Below, in pieces: positions 1-8,688 of a stretch of 36,893 bases of DNA (positions within the stretch are counted from its first letter, which is position 1; every line of letters starts with the position of its first letter). This stretch comes from JAGDZR01 sp049115695 (GTDB lineage: Bacteria > Bacteroidota > Bacteroidia > Cytophagales > Cyclobacteriaceae). The notes beneath the pieces were generated by a model. That model was not told where the DNA came from. It searched no databases and saw only the letters and a list, made by a program, of their open reading frames with translations. The stretch is taken from contig JAGDZR010000027.1 of the NCBI GenBank assembly GCA_049115695.1, forward strand, positions 1-36,893, in the 5' to 3' direction. Made by a program: the position numbers and the translations under genes.

Positions 1-896
1 ATGGCGATGGTATTGCTGATGAAGATGAGGGCAATGAAGACACAGATGAGGATGGTATTCCTGATTATCTGGATGATGATTCAGATGGTGATGGAATAAG
101 TGATGAAGAAGAAGGGGGAGAAGACTCAGATGGAGATGGTATTCCGGATAGTGAAGATGTAGACAGTGATGGTGATGGTATATCCGATGAAAGCGAAGGA
201 ACCGGAGACCTGGATGAAGATGGAATTCCAGACAATGAGGATGATGATACAGATGGAGATGGCATTCCTGATGCTGAAGAGGGTGATGCAGACTCGGATG
301 GGGATGGCACACCTGACTTTTTAGATGAAGACAGTGATGGTGATGGTATTGCCGATGAGGATGAGGGCAATGAAGACACAGATGGTGACGGGGTTCCAGA
401 TTACCTGGATGATGATTCAGATGGCGATGGACTGTCAGATGAATTAGAAGGTAATAGAGACACGGATGGAGATGGAATTCCTGATTACGCGGATCTTGAC
501 AGTGATGGTGATGGACTGGATGATGAAGAAGAAGGAGCTCAGCCTGAAGCTGACTGTGACGAGGATGGAATTCCTGATTACCAGGACCCTTACAGTTGTG
601 AGGACCTGCCGGTGAATTCGGCCTTTACTCCAAATTTTGATGGGTATAATGATGACATGATCATCGAGGGAATTGAGAACTTCCCGAATAACTCTGTACA
701 GATCTACAACAGATGGGGAAATCTTGTTTACAAATCTGACGGATACAACAATAATGATAATGTATTTAGCGGTCTGGTTAACTCAGGGAATACATTACAA
801 AATGGTAGTGAATTGCCGGATGGCACCTATTTCTACATCATTGACTTTGGTGATGGTAGCGAGATTCAAAAGGGATTCATAGTCATAAAAAGATAA
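1..896 (+). CDS. T9SS type B surface protein with Ca-binding Asp repeats, C-terminal part (5' end outside window)
   Basis: The reading frame is open from base 3 to the stop at 894-896, so this is the C-terminal part of a larger protein. About the first 195 residues are Asp/Glu/Gly-rich thrombospondin type 3-like repeats. I count 14 copies of the core DGxxD (mostly GDGIPD or GDGISD), each a likely Ca2+-binding loop. The last ~95 residues (from about base 612) form a gliding-motility/CHU_C domain: the FTPNFDGYND start, IYNRWGNLVY in the middle and a PDGTYFY/KGFIVIKR end are typical of T9SS type B sorting domains. The protein should therefore cross the outer membrane by T9SS and act at the cell surface, probably as an adhesin (inference). 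It sits 6 bp upstream of a PorP/SprF gene, the usual partner of type B substrates. Confidence 0.9.
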   Translation, partial: GDGIADEDEGNEDTDEDGIPDYLDDDSDGDGISDEEEGGEDSDGDGIPDSEDVDSDGDGISDESEGTGDLDEDGIPDNEDDDTDGDGIPDAEEGDADSDGDGTPDFLDEDSDGDGIADEDEGNEDTDGDGVPDYLDDDSDGDGLSDELEGNRDTDGDGIPDYADLDSDGDGLDDEEEGAQPEADCDEDGIPDYQDPYSCEDLPVNSAFTPNFDGYNDDMIIEGIENFPNNSVQIYNRWGNLVYKSDGYNNNDNVFSGLVNSGNTLQNGSELPDGTYFYIIDFGDGSEIQKGFIVIKR

Positions 897-902
897 GTCA
901 AC

Positions 903-1820
903 ATGAAAAAGACGATAATAACATTCAGTTGCATTGTTGCCCTTGCCATTGTTGGCAACAAAGCTTTTGCTCAGCAGCAGGTCCAGTTCACACAGTATAT
1001 GTTCAATCAGACTGCTCTGAACCCAGCCTATGCTGGTATTCACGACGGACTTAGTGCCAGCATGTTGTGGCGAGAACAATGGATAGGCTTTGAAGGTGCA
1101 CCCAGTACACAGACATTTTCAATGCATTCTCCATTAATGTTTAGGTCGATTTCGCTGGGAGGTGTGATCATGCGTGATAAAATAGGCCTTACCTCACAGA
1201 TAAGTACTCAGTTACAATATGCATACCGAATTCGCTTTGGTCAGACCAAACTGTCTTTTGGGTTACAAGCGAGTTTTTCCAACTACAGAACGGAGTACAA
1301 TATAGATGGACTGGTTGATCCTACATTATTGAATGCCGATTTGAATATTACGAAACCTAATTTTGGAAGCGGTCTTCTGTGGCATGGTGAACATTTTTAT
1401 GTTGGAATGTCTGTTCCTAAGTTATTGAATCAGCTATTTGATCCGAATAATCCAGCATCGCAATCAGAATTGATTAGACATTACTTCTTTACTGCTGGAT
1501 ACGTGTTCCCAATTGCAGAGAATATTATGATCAAGCCCAACTTTTTATTGAAAGCTGTACAGGGAGCACCAGTTCAAGCTGATATAAATGTCAATGTGCT
1601 GTTACAAAATTTATTGTGGGTGGGTGTTTCGTACAGGTCATTGGATAGTTTCGATGCATTGGTCCAATTTCAAGCAACCAAATCTTTGCAAATAGGCTAT
1701 GCTTTTGATTTTGCTACTACAACGGATTTGGCTCAGGTCAATGCAGGTTCTCATGAAATAATGATCAATTATTTCTTCCAAATGCCTCATACTCGTGTAT
1801 TAACGCCTAGATATTTTTAA
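903..1820 (+). CDS. PorP/SprF family T9SS outer membrane protein
   Basis: The protein has 305 residues and a clear Sec signal peptide ending AFAQQ. It is followed by QFTQYMFNQTALNPAYAG, the N-terminal hallmark of PorP/SprF proteins. The rest alternates short amphipathic strands, as in a beta barrel, and the protein ends with aromatic PRYF. SprF of Flavobacterium supports secretion of the SprB adhesin, and PorP-like paralogs commonly sit directly downstream of type B substrates. Here it lies 6 bp after such a substrate and 9 bp before a PorE-like OmpA protein, so the three are probably one operon. Which substrate it serves is inferred from position only. Confidence 0.92.
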   Translation: MKKTIITFSCIVALAIVGNKAFAQQQVQFTQYMFNQTALNPAYAGIHDGLSASMLWREQWIGFEGAPSTQTFSMHSPLMFRSISLGGVIMRDKIGLTSQISTQLQYAYRIRFGQTKLSFGLQASFSNYRTEYNIDGLVDPTLLNADLNITKPNFGSGLLWHGEHFYVGMSVPKLLNQLFDPNNPASQSELIRHYFFTAGYVFPIAENIMIKPNFLLKAVQGAPVQADINVNVLLQNLLWVGVSYRSLDSFDALVQFQATKSLQIGYAFDFATTTDLAQVNAGSHEIMINYFFQMPHTRVLTPRYF

Positions 1821-1829
1821 TTTGTCATT

Positions 1830-3851
1830 ATGAAAAAGCTAGTCACAGTTTTTCTCGTCTTAATATGCCTGGTTGTTCAGGGAGCTAACTCTGATAAGCG
1901 CTATACCAGACTAAAGGCAAAGGCCGATCGGTTTTATAATAATTTTATTTACCCAAAGGCTGTTCAGTTCTATGAAAAGGCTATCGAGGAGAGCACTGCT
2001 TTTGATGCTCAGGCGCATTTGAAAATCGCCGATAGCTACCGATTGATGAATAATTCATTAAGTGCTGAAAAATGGTACGAGAGAATTGAGAGGCACGAGG
2101 TAATGACCGATCAGGATAGAATGAATTATGCGCAAATTTTGCTGAAAAATGGCAAGAAGAGTCGAGCGCAGGAAATCATGAATGATGTGCAATCAGCTGA
2201 TAAAAACCAGTTTGCAAGATTGTCGAAGTTGGAAGATGAGGCTTCTTACTATGTCGATTCGATGGCTTACCTGGTTGAGAACATGGCCATCAATTCAGAA
2301 GACGCAGACTTTTCACCTACTTATTACGAAGAGGGATTTGTATTTGTGTCCAATAGAAAGAACGGAAAACTTAATCAGAATACATATTCCTGGGATGACA
2401 CCTATTTTCTGGACCTGTATTATTCCAAAATCTCTGAAGATCAATATGCGGAACCGGAGGTGATGACCAAGCGCATTAACACAATCTTTCATGAAGGACC
2501 GTCTGTATTTTATGATAATGACACCAAAATTATTTTTACGAGAAATAATTTCAACTTAGGCCGTACCAATACAAGTGTGGAAGGTATCAATATGTTGAAG
2601 CTTTTTTATGCAGAAAAGAATTCAAAGAATGGAAGATGGACCAAACCTGTTCAACTTCCTTTCAATAGTGATGACTATTCTGTAGGACATCCTGCATTAT
2701 CCAAAGACGGCAATACACTTTATTTTTCATCAGATATGCCAGGCACAGTTGGGAAGGCCGATTTATTTAAAGTGGAGCGAGTAGGAGATGGTTGGAGCGA
2801 TCCGATCAATCTGGGTCCGGAAATCAACACAGTTGAGGATGAGCTGTTTCCTTATGTTTCAGTAGAAAACGTGCTGTATTTTTCCTCGCTAGGTCATCAT
2901 GGAATAGGGGGGCTCGATATTTATAAAGCAGATTTATCTAATATTGAAGAAGGTGTGCATAACATGGGTTATCCAATAAATACTCAGGCGGATGATTTTT
3001 CCATGGTGCTAGATGGGGATGTAGGATATTTTTCAAGTAATAGAGAGGGTGGTAAAGGGAGCGATGATATCTATAAAGTAAATGTATTCAAGTATCAATT
3101 GATCGTGAACCTGGTGGATGCGGAAACCAGTGAATCGATCGAGGGAGAAATTACTGTTGAAGATGCCAATGCTGACGAAACCATCCTGAGAGAAAGTGAT
3201 GTTCCTTCCATTTCTCTGGAAGTGATGAAGGGAAGACAATTAAAACTTTCAGGGGCTAGTGAGGAATACCTGGATACATTGATGTCGTTCTCAACTTTAG
3301 ATATCCCAGCGGGTAGTTATGAGCATAGTATTGATATTCCACTCAGGAAACCAAACCTAAAAACGCATCTTCTTTATGTTGATAATTACATGAGGGAGAC
3401 GCAGAGATTTGATCTATATGAGGGTATATCGGAAATTGATGAATCTCCGTCCGCCTATGAAGAGATACTTGCTGAAAAGCACATTGACATTGCAGGGATA
3501 GACTTTATAAGATCAGTTTATTACGACTTTGATCGTTCTAATATTCGAGAAGATGCTGCTGAAAACCTCAATAAGCTGGTGAGTTACATGAGGGAGTATG
3601 AAAATTTGAAAGTGACTTTGACTTCACATACCGATAGTAGAGGAAGTAGGTACTACAATGAGCAATTGGCTAAGCGACGTGCAGCATCTGCGAGGCTTTA
3701 TCTGCTCGAAAAAGGCGTTCCCGCGAATCGAATAATTATTGAGCATTATGGAGAAAATGATCTCGTTAATGAATGTAGTAGCAGTGCTGAATGTGAGGAA
3801 AACGCTCATCAATTGAATAGAAGAACGGAGATTTACTTGTCGTATGACTAG
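1830..3851 (+). CDS. OmpA family protein with TPR, PD40 propeller and OmpA C domains (PorE-like)
   Basis: The protein has 673 residues and an N-terminal signal peptide; a Cys in the hydrophobic stretch does not fit a lipobox. Visible parts in order are TPR-like helices (about 25-130), PD40/WD40-like propeller blades ending in YFSS (about 150-415, repeated around 290, 350 and 400), a short carboxypeptidase-regulatory-like beta domain (about 417-505), and an OmpA_C peptidoglycan-binding domain (about 560-672). The latter keeps TSHTDSRGS with the key Asp, and NEQLAKRRAASARL with the key Arg. This order matches PorE, which anchors the T9SS to peptidoglycan, but several paralogs per genome are usual, so a core T9SS role is not certain. 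It is probably co-transcribed with the upstream porP-like gene. Confidence 0.88.
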   Translation: MKKLVTVFLVLICLVVQGANSDKRYTRLKAKADRFYNNFIYPKAVQFYEKAIEESTAFDAQAHLKIADSYRLMNNSLSAEKWYERIERHEVMTDQDRMNYAQILLKNGKKSRAQEIMNDVQSADKNQFARLSKLEDEASYYVDSMAYLVENMAINSEDADFSPTYYEEGFVFVSNRKNGKLNQNTYSWDDTYFLDLYYSKISEDQYAEPEVMTKRINTIFHEGPSVFYDNDTKIIFTRNNFNLGRTNTSVEGINMLKLFYAEKNSKNGRWTKPVQLPFNSDDYSVGHPALSKDGNTLYFSSDMPGTVGKADLFKVERVGDGWSDPINLGPEINTVEDELFPYVSVENVLYFSSLGHHGIGGLDIYKADLSNIEEGVHNMGYPINTQADDFSMVLDGDVGYFSSNREGGKGSDDIYKVNVFKYQLIVNLVDAETSESIEGEITVEDANADETILRESDVPSISLEVMKGRQLKLSGASEEYLDTLMSFSTLDIPAGSYEHSIDIPLRKPNLKTHLLYVDNYMRETQRFDLYEGISEIDESPSAYEEILAEKHIDIAGIDFIRSVYYDFDRSNIREDAAENLNKLVSYMREYENLKVTLTSHTDSRGSRYYNEQLAKRRAASARLYLLEKGVPANRIIIEHYGENDLVNECSSSAECEENAHQLNRRTEIYLSYD

Positions 3852-3871
3852 CATTTGAGCATGACGCAATG

Positions 3872-3893
3872 AATTCTTTACAATCAAAGAATT
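3872..3893 (+). terminator. possible AT-rich terminator after the OmpA gene
   Basis: An 8-bp inverted repeat, AATTCTTT (3872-3879) and AAAGAATT (3886-3893), encloses a 6-base loop and is followed by a T-rich stretch. It lies 20 bp after the OmpA stop and before the ATP-grasp gene. The stem has only one G-C pair at each arm's C/G, so it would be weak; it could instead be an operator. Confidence 0.3.
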
Positions 3894-3914
3894 TGTGTAT
3901 TTTCGATCTCAACT

Positions 3915-4832
3915 GTGAACTACGACATTGTAATACTTACCTGTGATCAGTATGTTTCACCAACACCTGAAACACAATATGTCCAAAACCTGTTACTTGA
4001 GGATGGATTATTGCAAGATCATTTAGAAGAGTTCGGACTGAAAGTAGCTCGCAAAAGTTGGGCCGACCCAATTTTTGATTGGAGTAAGGCGGATTTCGTG
4101 ATTTTTCGAACCACATGGGATTATCATGAAAGACTGGATGAGTTTATCGGATGGTTGGGTAGGGCATCTCGACTCACGAAATTTATCAATGAGTTCAAAC
4201 TAATTCAATGGAACCTTGATAAGCATTATTTGATTGATTTGAAGCAAAAAGGAATCCCAGTCGTACCGACACGATATGTAAAGCCTTTAAGTAAAACTAC
4301 ATTGAAGTCTGAAATGAATGTCGGAGGTTGGGAAAACGCGGTTTTGAAACCAGCAGTATCCAGCACGTCGAGACATACATATCGAATACAGCCGCATAAC
4401 ATTGATAATCATGAATCTGTGTTCCAACGATTGATTCGTGAAGAATGCATGATGATTCAACCCTTCGTTAGTTCGATTCAGTCAATAGGTGAAGTTTCAT
4501 TGGTTGTGATTGGCGGAATGTATTCGCATGCGGTCCTCAAGCGAGCAAAATTAGGGGACTTTCGTGTACAAGATGATTTTGGAGGTACAGTGGAAGCCTA
4601 TGAGCCAACACCAGGTGAAATAGCATTAGCCGAAAAGGCGGTAGATGCGCTTCCATACGCAGCGATTTACGCAAGGGTGGATATAGTCTACAGCGATGAT
4701 AATCAATTATGGATTACCGAAGTGGAGCTTCTGGAGCCTGAATTATTCTTTAGATTAAAGCCAGAGGCGGCTGCTCAACTCTCTGGCATTATCCATCACC
4801 ATATTTTCATCAAAAACAGTTTGAATAACTGA
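3915..4832 (+). CDS. ATP-grasp domain protein
   Basis: The protein has 305 residues with a GTG start; no better ATG exists nearby. The N-terminal half contains DFVIFRTTWDYHERLDEF, typical of a family of ATP-grasp proteins related to cycloserine-pathway DcsG and RimK/glutathione-synthetase-like ligases. The C-terminal half has the metal-binding pattern of an ATP-grasp site: YARVDIVY (Asp about 257) and ITEVELLEPELFF (Glu about 270-274). Such enzymes join a carboxylate to an amine or similar nucleophile through an acyl phosphate; the substrate here is unknown. It is 62 bp upstream of the DUF4407 gene and may be co-transcribed with it. The family call is good; a specific function would be a guess. 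Confidence 0.8.
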   Translation: MNYDIVILTCDQYVSPTPETQYVQNLLLEDGLLQDHLEEFGLKVARKSWADPIFDWSKADFVIFRTTWDYHERLDEFIGWLGRASRLTKFINEFKLIQWNLDKHYLIDLKQKGIPVVPTRYVKPLSKTTLKSEMNVGGWENAVLKPAVSSTSRHTYRIQPHNIDNHESVFQRLIREECMMIQPFVSSIQSIGEVSLVVIGGMYSHAVLKRAKLGDFRVQDDFGGTVEAYEPTPGEIALAEKAVDALPYAAIYARVDIVYSDDNQLWITEVELLEPELFFRLKPEAAAQLSGIIHHHIFIKNSLNN

Positions 4833-4894
4833 TAAAATCAAAAGTTAACGGTACTGTGTATAACAAAGTACTGCTAGTTTCGTTGGTAATGCAT

Positions 4895-5947
4895 ATGAAA
4901 AGGTTAAAGGAATTCTTTTGGTTATGCGCCGGTGCTAATAGGGACATATTAAATAACTGTCCATCTGAGGCAAGCAAATATGTAGGAATTGGGGCAACAG
5001 TGTTTTTTACAGGCATTTTTGCAGCTCTTGCAGGTGGTTATGCACTTTACACCGTCTTTGATAATTATTGGATTGCCGCCGCTGCAGGATTGGTGTGGGG
5101 TGGCATGATTTTCAATTTGGATCGATTCATTGTATCCAGCATGCGCAAGAGTGGGAATGTGAGGAGAGAATTTTTTATGGCGCTACCGAGATTGATCCTA
5201 GCAGTGATCATCAGTGTCGTTATTGCCAAGCCCTTGGAATTAAAGGTGTTTGATAAGGAGATAAATGCTGAGCTTTCTCTGATGCAGCAAGAGCAGAAGA
5301 TGGCTGAAGAAGCTGTTGTAGGGGCAAGGTTTGAGCAAGAACGAAATCGACTGAATACTGAAATCTCTGCGCTGAAGAAAGAGATTACTTACGTAACAGA
5401 AAAACGTGACGAATTAAGACGAATCGCTCGGCAGGAAGCCGATGGTACTGGCGGAACAATGAAACGAAATCCCGGACCTATCTATCAAATCAAAAAAGCC
5501 AATGCTGATCGCGTTGAAGAGGAATTGCAAAGTCTAATTGCAAAGAATGAGCCTCTCATCGCTCAGAAACATGTAGAATTAGATGAAAATAATGCCTCAG
5601 CCAAGCTCGCATTGGCGGAAATATCTGAACAGCAATTGAACGGTTTGGCCTCACGGATGGAAGCTTTGGATCGCATTACATATGAAAGCAGTGCGATTTA
5701 TTTGGCTCATCTTTTTATGATGATGCTTTTTTTGGCAATCGAGACTGCACCAGTCTTTGTTAAATTAATCTCTCAACGCGGACCCTATGATTTCGTGTTA
5801 GGAACTCAGGAATATCAGTCTGAAGCCGAGTATTATGAAGCCGTAGCAAAAGCTAATGCTACTATTAAGAAGCGAGCAGGCAAGCTCACTCCAGAGGAAA
5901 TCGATTACGTTTTTAATCGATTGAATTTTGGGCTTGACAAAAGCTAG
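4895..5947 (+). CDS. DUF4407 membrane protein with central coiled coil
   Basis: The 350-residue protein begins KRLKEFFWLCAGAN, the conserved DUF4407 opening. The frame extends upstream to a GTG at 4856 and an ATG at 4889, but the family normally starts close to this motif, so I choose the ATG at 4895. There are three hydrophobic segments in the first ~115 residues, a long charged Glu/Lys/Arg helical region (about 118-250) likely to form a coiled coil, and one more membrane segment near 265-285. The architecture suggests an inner-membrane protein with a large soluble coiled-coil loop. The function of DUF4407 is not established to my knowledge. A strong hairpin overlaps the stop codon. Confidence 0.85.
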   Translation: MKRLKEFFWLCAGANRDILNNCPSEASKYVGIGATVFFTGIFAALAGGYALYTVFDNYWIAAAAGLVWGGMIFNLDRFIVSSMRKSGNVRREFFMALPRLILAVIISVVIAKPLELKVFDKEINAELSLMQQEQKMAEEAVVGARFEQERNRLNTEISALKKEITYVTEKRDELRRIARQEADGTGGTMKRNPGPIYQIKKANADRVEEELQSLIAKNEPLIAQKHVELDENNASAKLALAEISEQQLNGLASRMEALDRITYESSAIYLAHLFMMMLFLAIETAPVFVKLISQRGPYDFVLGTQEYQSEAEYYEAVAKANATIKKRAGKLTPEEIDYVFNRLNFGLDKS

Positions 5948-5957
5948 TCAAGCCCAA
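5928..5957 (+). terminator. hairpin terminator overlapping the end of the DUF4407 gene
   Basis: A perfect 11-bp inverted repeat (TTGGGCTTGAC at 5928-5938 and GTCAAGCCCAA at 5947-5957) surrounds an 8-base loop that holds the first two bases of the stop codon (TAG, 5945-5947). It is followed by TGGGTTTTA, a modest T tract. It sits between convergent genes. The stem strength supports termination of the plus-strand gene; the minus strand has no T run after the stem. Confidence 0.6.
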
Positions 5958-5991
5958 TGGGTTTTAAACCTGGTAGTGGTATGTTCTAGGC

Positions 5992-6723
5992 TTAATCATC
6001 AATGGAAATGACATCTCTGTCTTTGCCCCGGATTGTAATCTCTGGATTACCGACGTAATAGATTTTACCAACACCATCGTGATCAACAACAAGTGTTTCC
6101 ACAGCATTGACTTCAATATTTCCAACACCTTCTAAGTTAGCCGTAGCATCCAGAGATTCAAGTTCGAGGGCCTCAATGTTGCCAACACCATCATTGAGAT
6201 AATCTACCTGATTCGCGAGCCCTGATAGGGTGATATTTCCTACATCGAACAGCTTGGCTATGACATCCTCTGCCTGAACATCGTTGATTTCAATATTGCC
6301 AACTCCATCAAGTGAAACATTGAGTTCGGTTACTGTCACAGGTCCATCATAATGTATGTTGCCGACTCCCGTAAGTTCGATGTTATTGAGTGACTGAGTC
6401 GTATAAACTTTGAATTTGATAAAGTCAATACTGGTGAACTGGCCATGCAGGTCAATGACAAGTATATCACTGACGATATCTGTGGTGATGTTATTAAAGA
6501 GGTCAGTATGCGTATTGATTTCAATGTAGTTACTATCCGCCAAGAATATTTGGACATCCCCAATTCCTCTCATTTCAATACCCGCAAAGGTGTCACCGTC
6601 CAATGATCGGATTTCTGTTTCAATAGGTCCATCGATATTTTCTCTTCCAGTAAAACATCCCGTCAATGTGGTCACAGTGACCGCTAGCATAAGTATGACT
6701 AGTCCTTTAATTTTTAATCTCAT
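5992..6723 (-). CDS. head GIN domain (DUF2807) lipoprotein
   Basis: Starting at the ATG at 6723 the protein has 243 residues and a lipoprotein signal peptide ending LTGC with Cys23, which decides the start; the frame itself runs open to 6864. The mature part has strand-turn repeats of the form GVGNIEI, GVGNIHY, DVGNITL, GVGNIEV and GVGKIYY, about one every 20-25 residues. This is the signature of the putative auto-transporter adhesin head GIN domain (DUF2807), a right-handed beta-helix. A Cys-anchored envelope protein is likely; its ligand or role is unknown. The gene is divergent from the DsrE-like gene with 74 bp between the start codons. Confidence 0.85.
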   Translation of the reverse strand: MRLKIKGLVILMLAVTVTTLTGCFTGRENIDGPIETEIRSLDGDTFAGIEMRGIGDVQIFLADSNYIEINTHTDLFNNITTDIVSDILVIDLHGQFTSIDFIKFKVYTTQSLNNIELTGVGNIHYDGPVTVTELNVSLDGVGNIEINDVQAEDVIAKLFDVGNITLSGLANQVDYLNDGVGNIEALELESLDATANLEGVGNIEVNAVETLVVDHDGVGKIYYVGNPEITIRGKDRDVISIDD

Positions 6724-6797
6724 GGTTGAAATATCTTTGCTTTGACTTAAAGACATCAAGTTGCCTTTAAGGTTGCTGTAAATCGTCCAAATATTCA

Positions 6798-7334
6798 ATG
6801 ATGCTAAAAATTTGTTCAGTTGCCGTGTTGTGTATGCTCTGTTTTTCACTCCATGCACAAACATTGGAAAGTCCGCTTATTCCAGATTATGGTAAAATTT
6901 GGGATGTGCCAAATGCCATCAAACCCGATTCTAGTTTGGTATACAAAATTGCAATAGATCTCAAGACGCGAGTGTCTGAACCCCAAAAGGTCAATAGAGG
7001 CTTAGATAATGTTGCCCGAATGATTAATCTGCATGCAGTTGGTGGTATTAACTCCGAAAACATCAAAGTCGCGGTGGCGGTACATGGAGGCGCTACGTCT
7101 ATCATCTTGAACAATGACGGTTATCGACAAAAACATGGGGTTGACAATCCTAATATTGAGTTGATCAAGCAGCTAAAAGCAGCTGGAGTTGAATTATATG
7201 TATGCAGTCAGTCCATGCTTTTCCGGGGATATGAAATGGAACATGTAAACAAACAGGTTGATGTAGGTCTATCCATGTTGACTGTAGTATCAGAGAAAAT
7301 GATGAATGGATATGAATTGCTAGTTTTTGAGTGA
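6798..7334 (+). CDS. secreted DsrE family protein
   Basis: The protein has 178 residues and a Sec signal peptide (MLKICSVAVLCMLCFSLHAQ); two adjacent ATGs at 6798 and 6801 could both start it. The middle part, IKVAVAVHGGAT then a variable loop and LKAAGVELYVCSQSM, matches the DsrE/DsrF-like fold, with the single conserved Cys after the fourth strand as in sulfur-relay relatives. Most DsrE proteins are cytoplasmic sulfur-transfer factors; this periplasmic version is a common but uncharacterised Bacteroidota form. Its 3' end overlaps the convergent MFS gene by 15 bp, so the two transcripts may interfere. Confidence 0.82.
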   Translation: MMLKICSVAVLCMLCFSLHAQTLESPLIPDYGKIWDVPNAIKPDSSLVYKIAIDLKTRVSEPQKVNRGLDNVARMINLHAVGGINSENIKVAVAVHGGATSIILNNDGYRQKHGVDNPNIELIKQLKAAGVELYVCSQSMLFRGYEMEHVNKQVDVGLSMLTVVSEKMMNGYELLVFE

Positions 7335-8651
7335 TTGTTGAGGGTTGTGAGCCCAGATCGCGCCAACTGCAAATCCAAGGAATACAATACCGGTGAGGCC
7401 GGATATCCAGGCATATGAATCGAGTTTGCTGAGAGAAGAGGAAAATAGAATAGGTCCAAGTGCACTGGCGAATACAGTGAGCATCATAGCCTTACCGCTA
7501 ATAGCTCCGAGGTGGTCATTACCAAAAAAACGAGGCATGCTTACCGAAAGAATGACGGCATACAGCCCTCCCATAATACCCACTCCCAAAATGACTAAGT
7601 AATATGCCAAAGGTGTGCCGAGGAAAATCAAACCTAAGCAAGCAAGAGAAGCACCAACACATTTGACCATTAACAAATATCTCAGCTGTATATAGTCACT
7701 GATCGAGCTGGCGATTAAGGTTGTTAAAATTGCAATTACGGCAGATGGCTGAAAAATGCTCACAGCTATATCCCTGTCATATCCGGCCAGATCAAATATC
7801 GATACTACATGAAAAGTGAATCCGGTAATAAAGAAACCCTGCATCGCCAGGGCTAAAGCGAAGCACCAGAAAGAAAATGTAGCAGTAGCCTCTTCAAGTG
7901 TGTAGGATCGGCTGGCTTTGAAGTTTTGGTTGCTTTTTCGCATCATCCAGCTGGGGAAGTTGCCATCTGGGAGCAGACCACTTTCAGCTGGACTATTCCT
8001 GAAGAATATCAGCACAAGCAACGGAAAACCAATCAGTAAAACCAATGCAATCAATTGCCAGGTCATTCTCCAGCCAACATCCTGAATCATCATTTCAAAA
8101 TAGAAAGGTGAAATGGAAAACCCTAGCGAAACAAATATGTTGCTGAAACCTGTTGCAAATCCGCGTTTCTGATTAAACCATTTCATCATCATTGTCCTGG
8201 AGACCAGGGTGATGACGCCTTGTCCAAAAAAGCGTAACAGAAAAAAACCTATTATGGTAATGCATATGGCAGCATACGAATAGTATGCATGATTTGGGCT
8301 GATCATCCATTTGATGACCTTGTCTATTTGACTGAGGTAGATCAAGGTAAGTCCTAACAAAACAGAAGCAGCGATCGCAATTGGGCGGACACCATGCCTG
8401 TCATACAACCTACCTGCCCGTGTAAGGATCAAACTTGAACCGATTGTTCCGATCATATACGCAAAGCTCAATTGATCCCTTGTAATACCTATTGCACCAA
8501 TTAAATGGTCTGTAAAGGTTGCGACACCCATCGTTTGTCCGGGAATACTCATGATCATTCCAATGGTTCCCATTAGGATAATCATCCATCCGTAGAAGAA
8601 TGGCCATTTGGCAGGATCGAATGGACGTGCAGCAAAGTCTTTTTGACTCAT
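7320..8651 (-). CDS. MFS transporter, oxalate/formate antiporter (OFA)-like
   Basis: The protein has 443 residues and about 12 hydrophobic segments in two sets of six separated by a hydrophilic loop (around residues 215-250). The segment RFFGQGVITLVSRTMMMKWFNQKRGFA is close to the OFA subfamily pattern of Arg-Gly-rich TM4 followed by WFxxKRG; I judge the subfamily from this and from the PFFYGWMIILMG start. Substrates in this subfamily are small monocarboxylates or dicarboxylates, but nothing here identifies one. It follows the asparaginase-like gene by 37 bp on the same strand, so co-transcription with AraC and asparaginase is possible. Confidence 0.8.
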   Translation of the reverse strand: MSQKDFAARPFDPAKWPFFYGWMIILMGTIGMIMSIPGQTMGVATFTDHLIGAIGITRDQLSFAYMIGTIGSSLILTRAGRLYDRHGVRPIAIAASVLLGLTLIYLSQIDKVIKWMISPNHAYYSYAAICITIIGFFLLRFFGQGVITLVSRTMMMKWFNQKRGFATGFSNIFVSLGFSISPFYFEMMIQDVGWRMTWQLIALVLLIGFPLLVLIFFRNSPAESGLLPDGNFPSWMMRKSNQNFKASRSYTLEEATATFSFWCFALALAMQGFFITGFTFHVVSIFDLAGYDRDIAVSIFQPSAVIAILTTLIASSISDYIQLRYLLMVKCVGASLACLGLIFLGTPLAYYLVILGVGIMGGLYAVILSVSMPRFFGNDHLGAISGKAMMLTVFASALGPILFSSSLSKLDSYAWISGLTGIVFLGFAVGAIWAHNPQQSLKN

Positions 8652-8688
8652 AGAGGCCGCAAGTTAATCGGCATTTGGTAAAGAGCGG

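Noticed and set aside
65..379. Serine/proline-rich open frame on the minus strand
   Set aside because: It is the reverse complement of the Asp-rich Ca-binding repeats (GAT codons read as ATC/TCA on the other strand); the plus-strand frame continues into a CHU_C domain.
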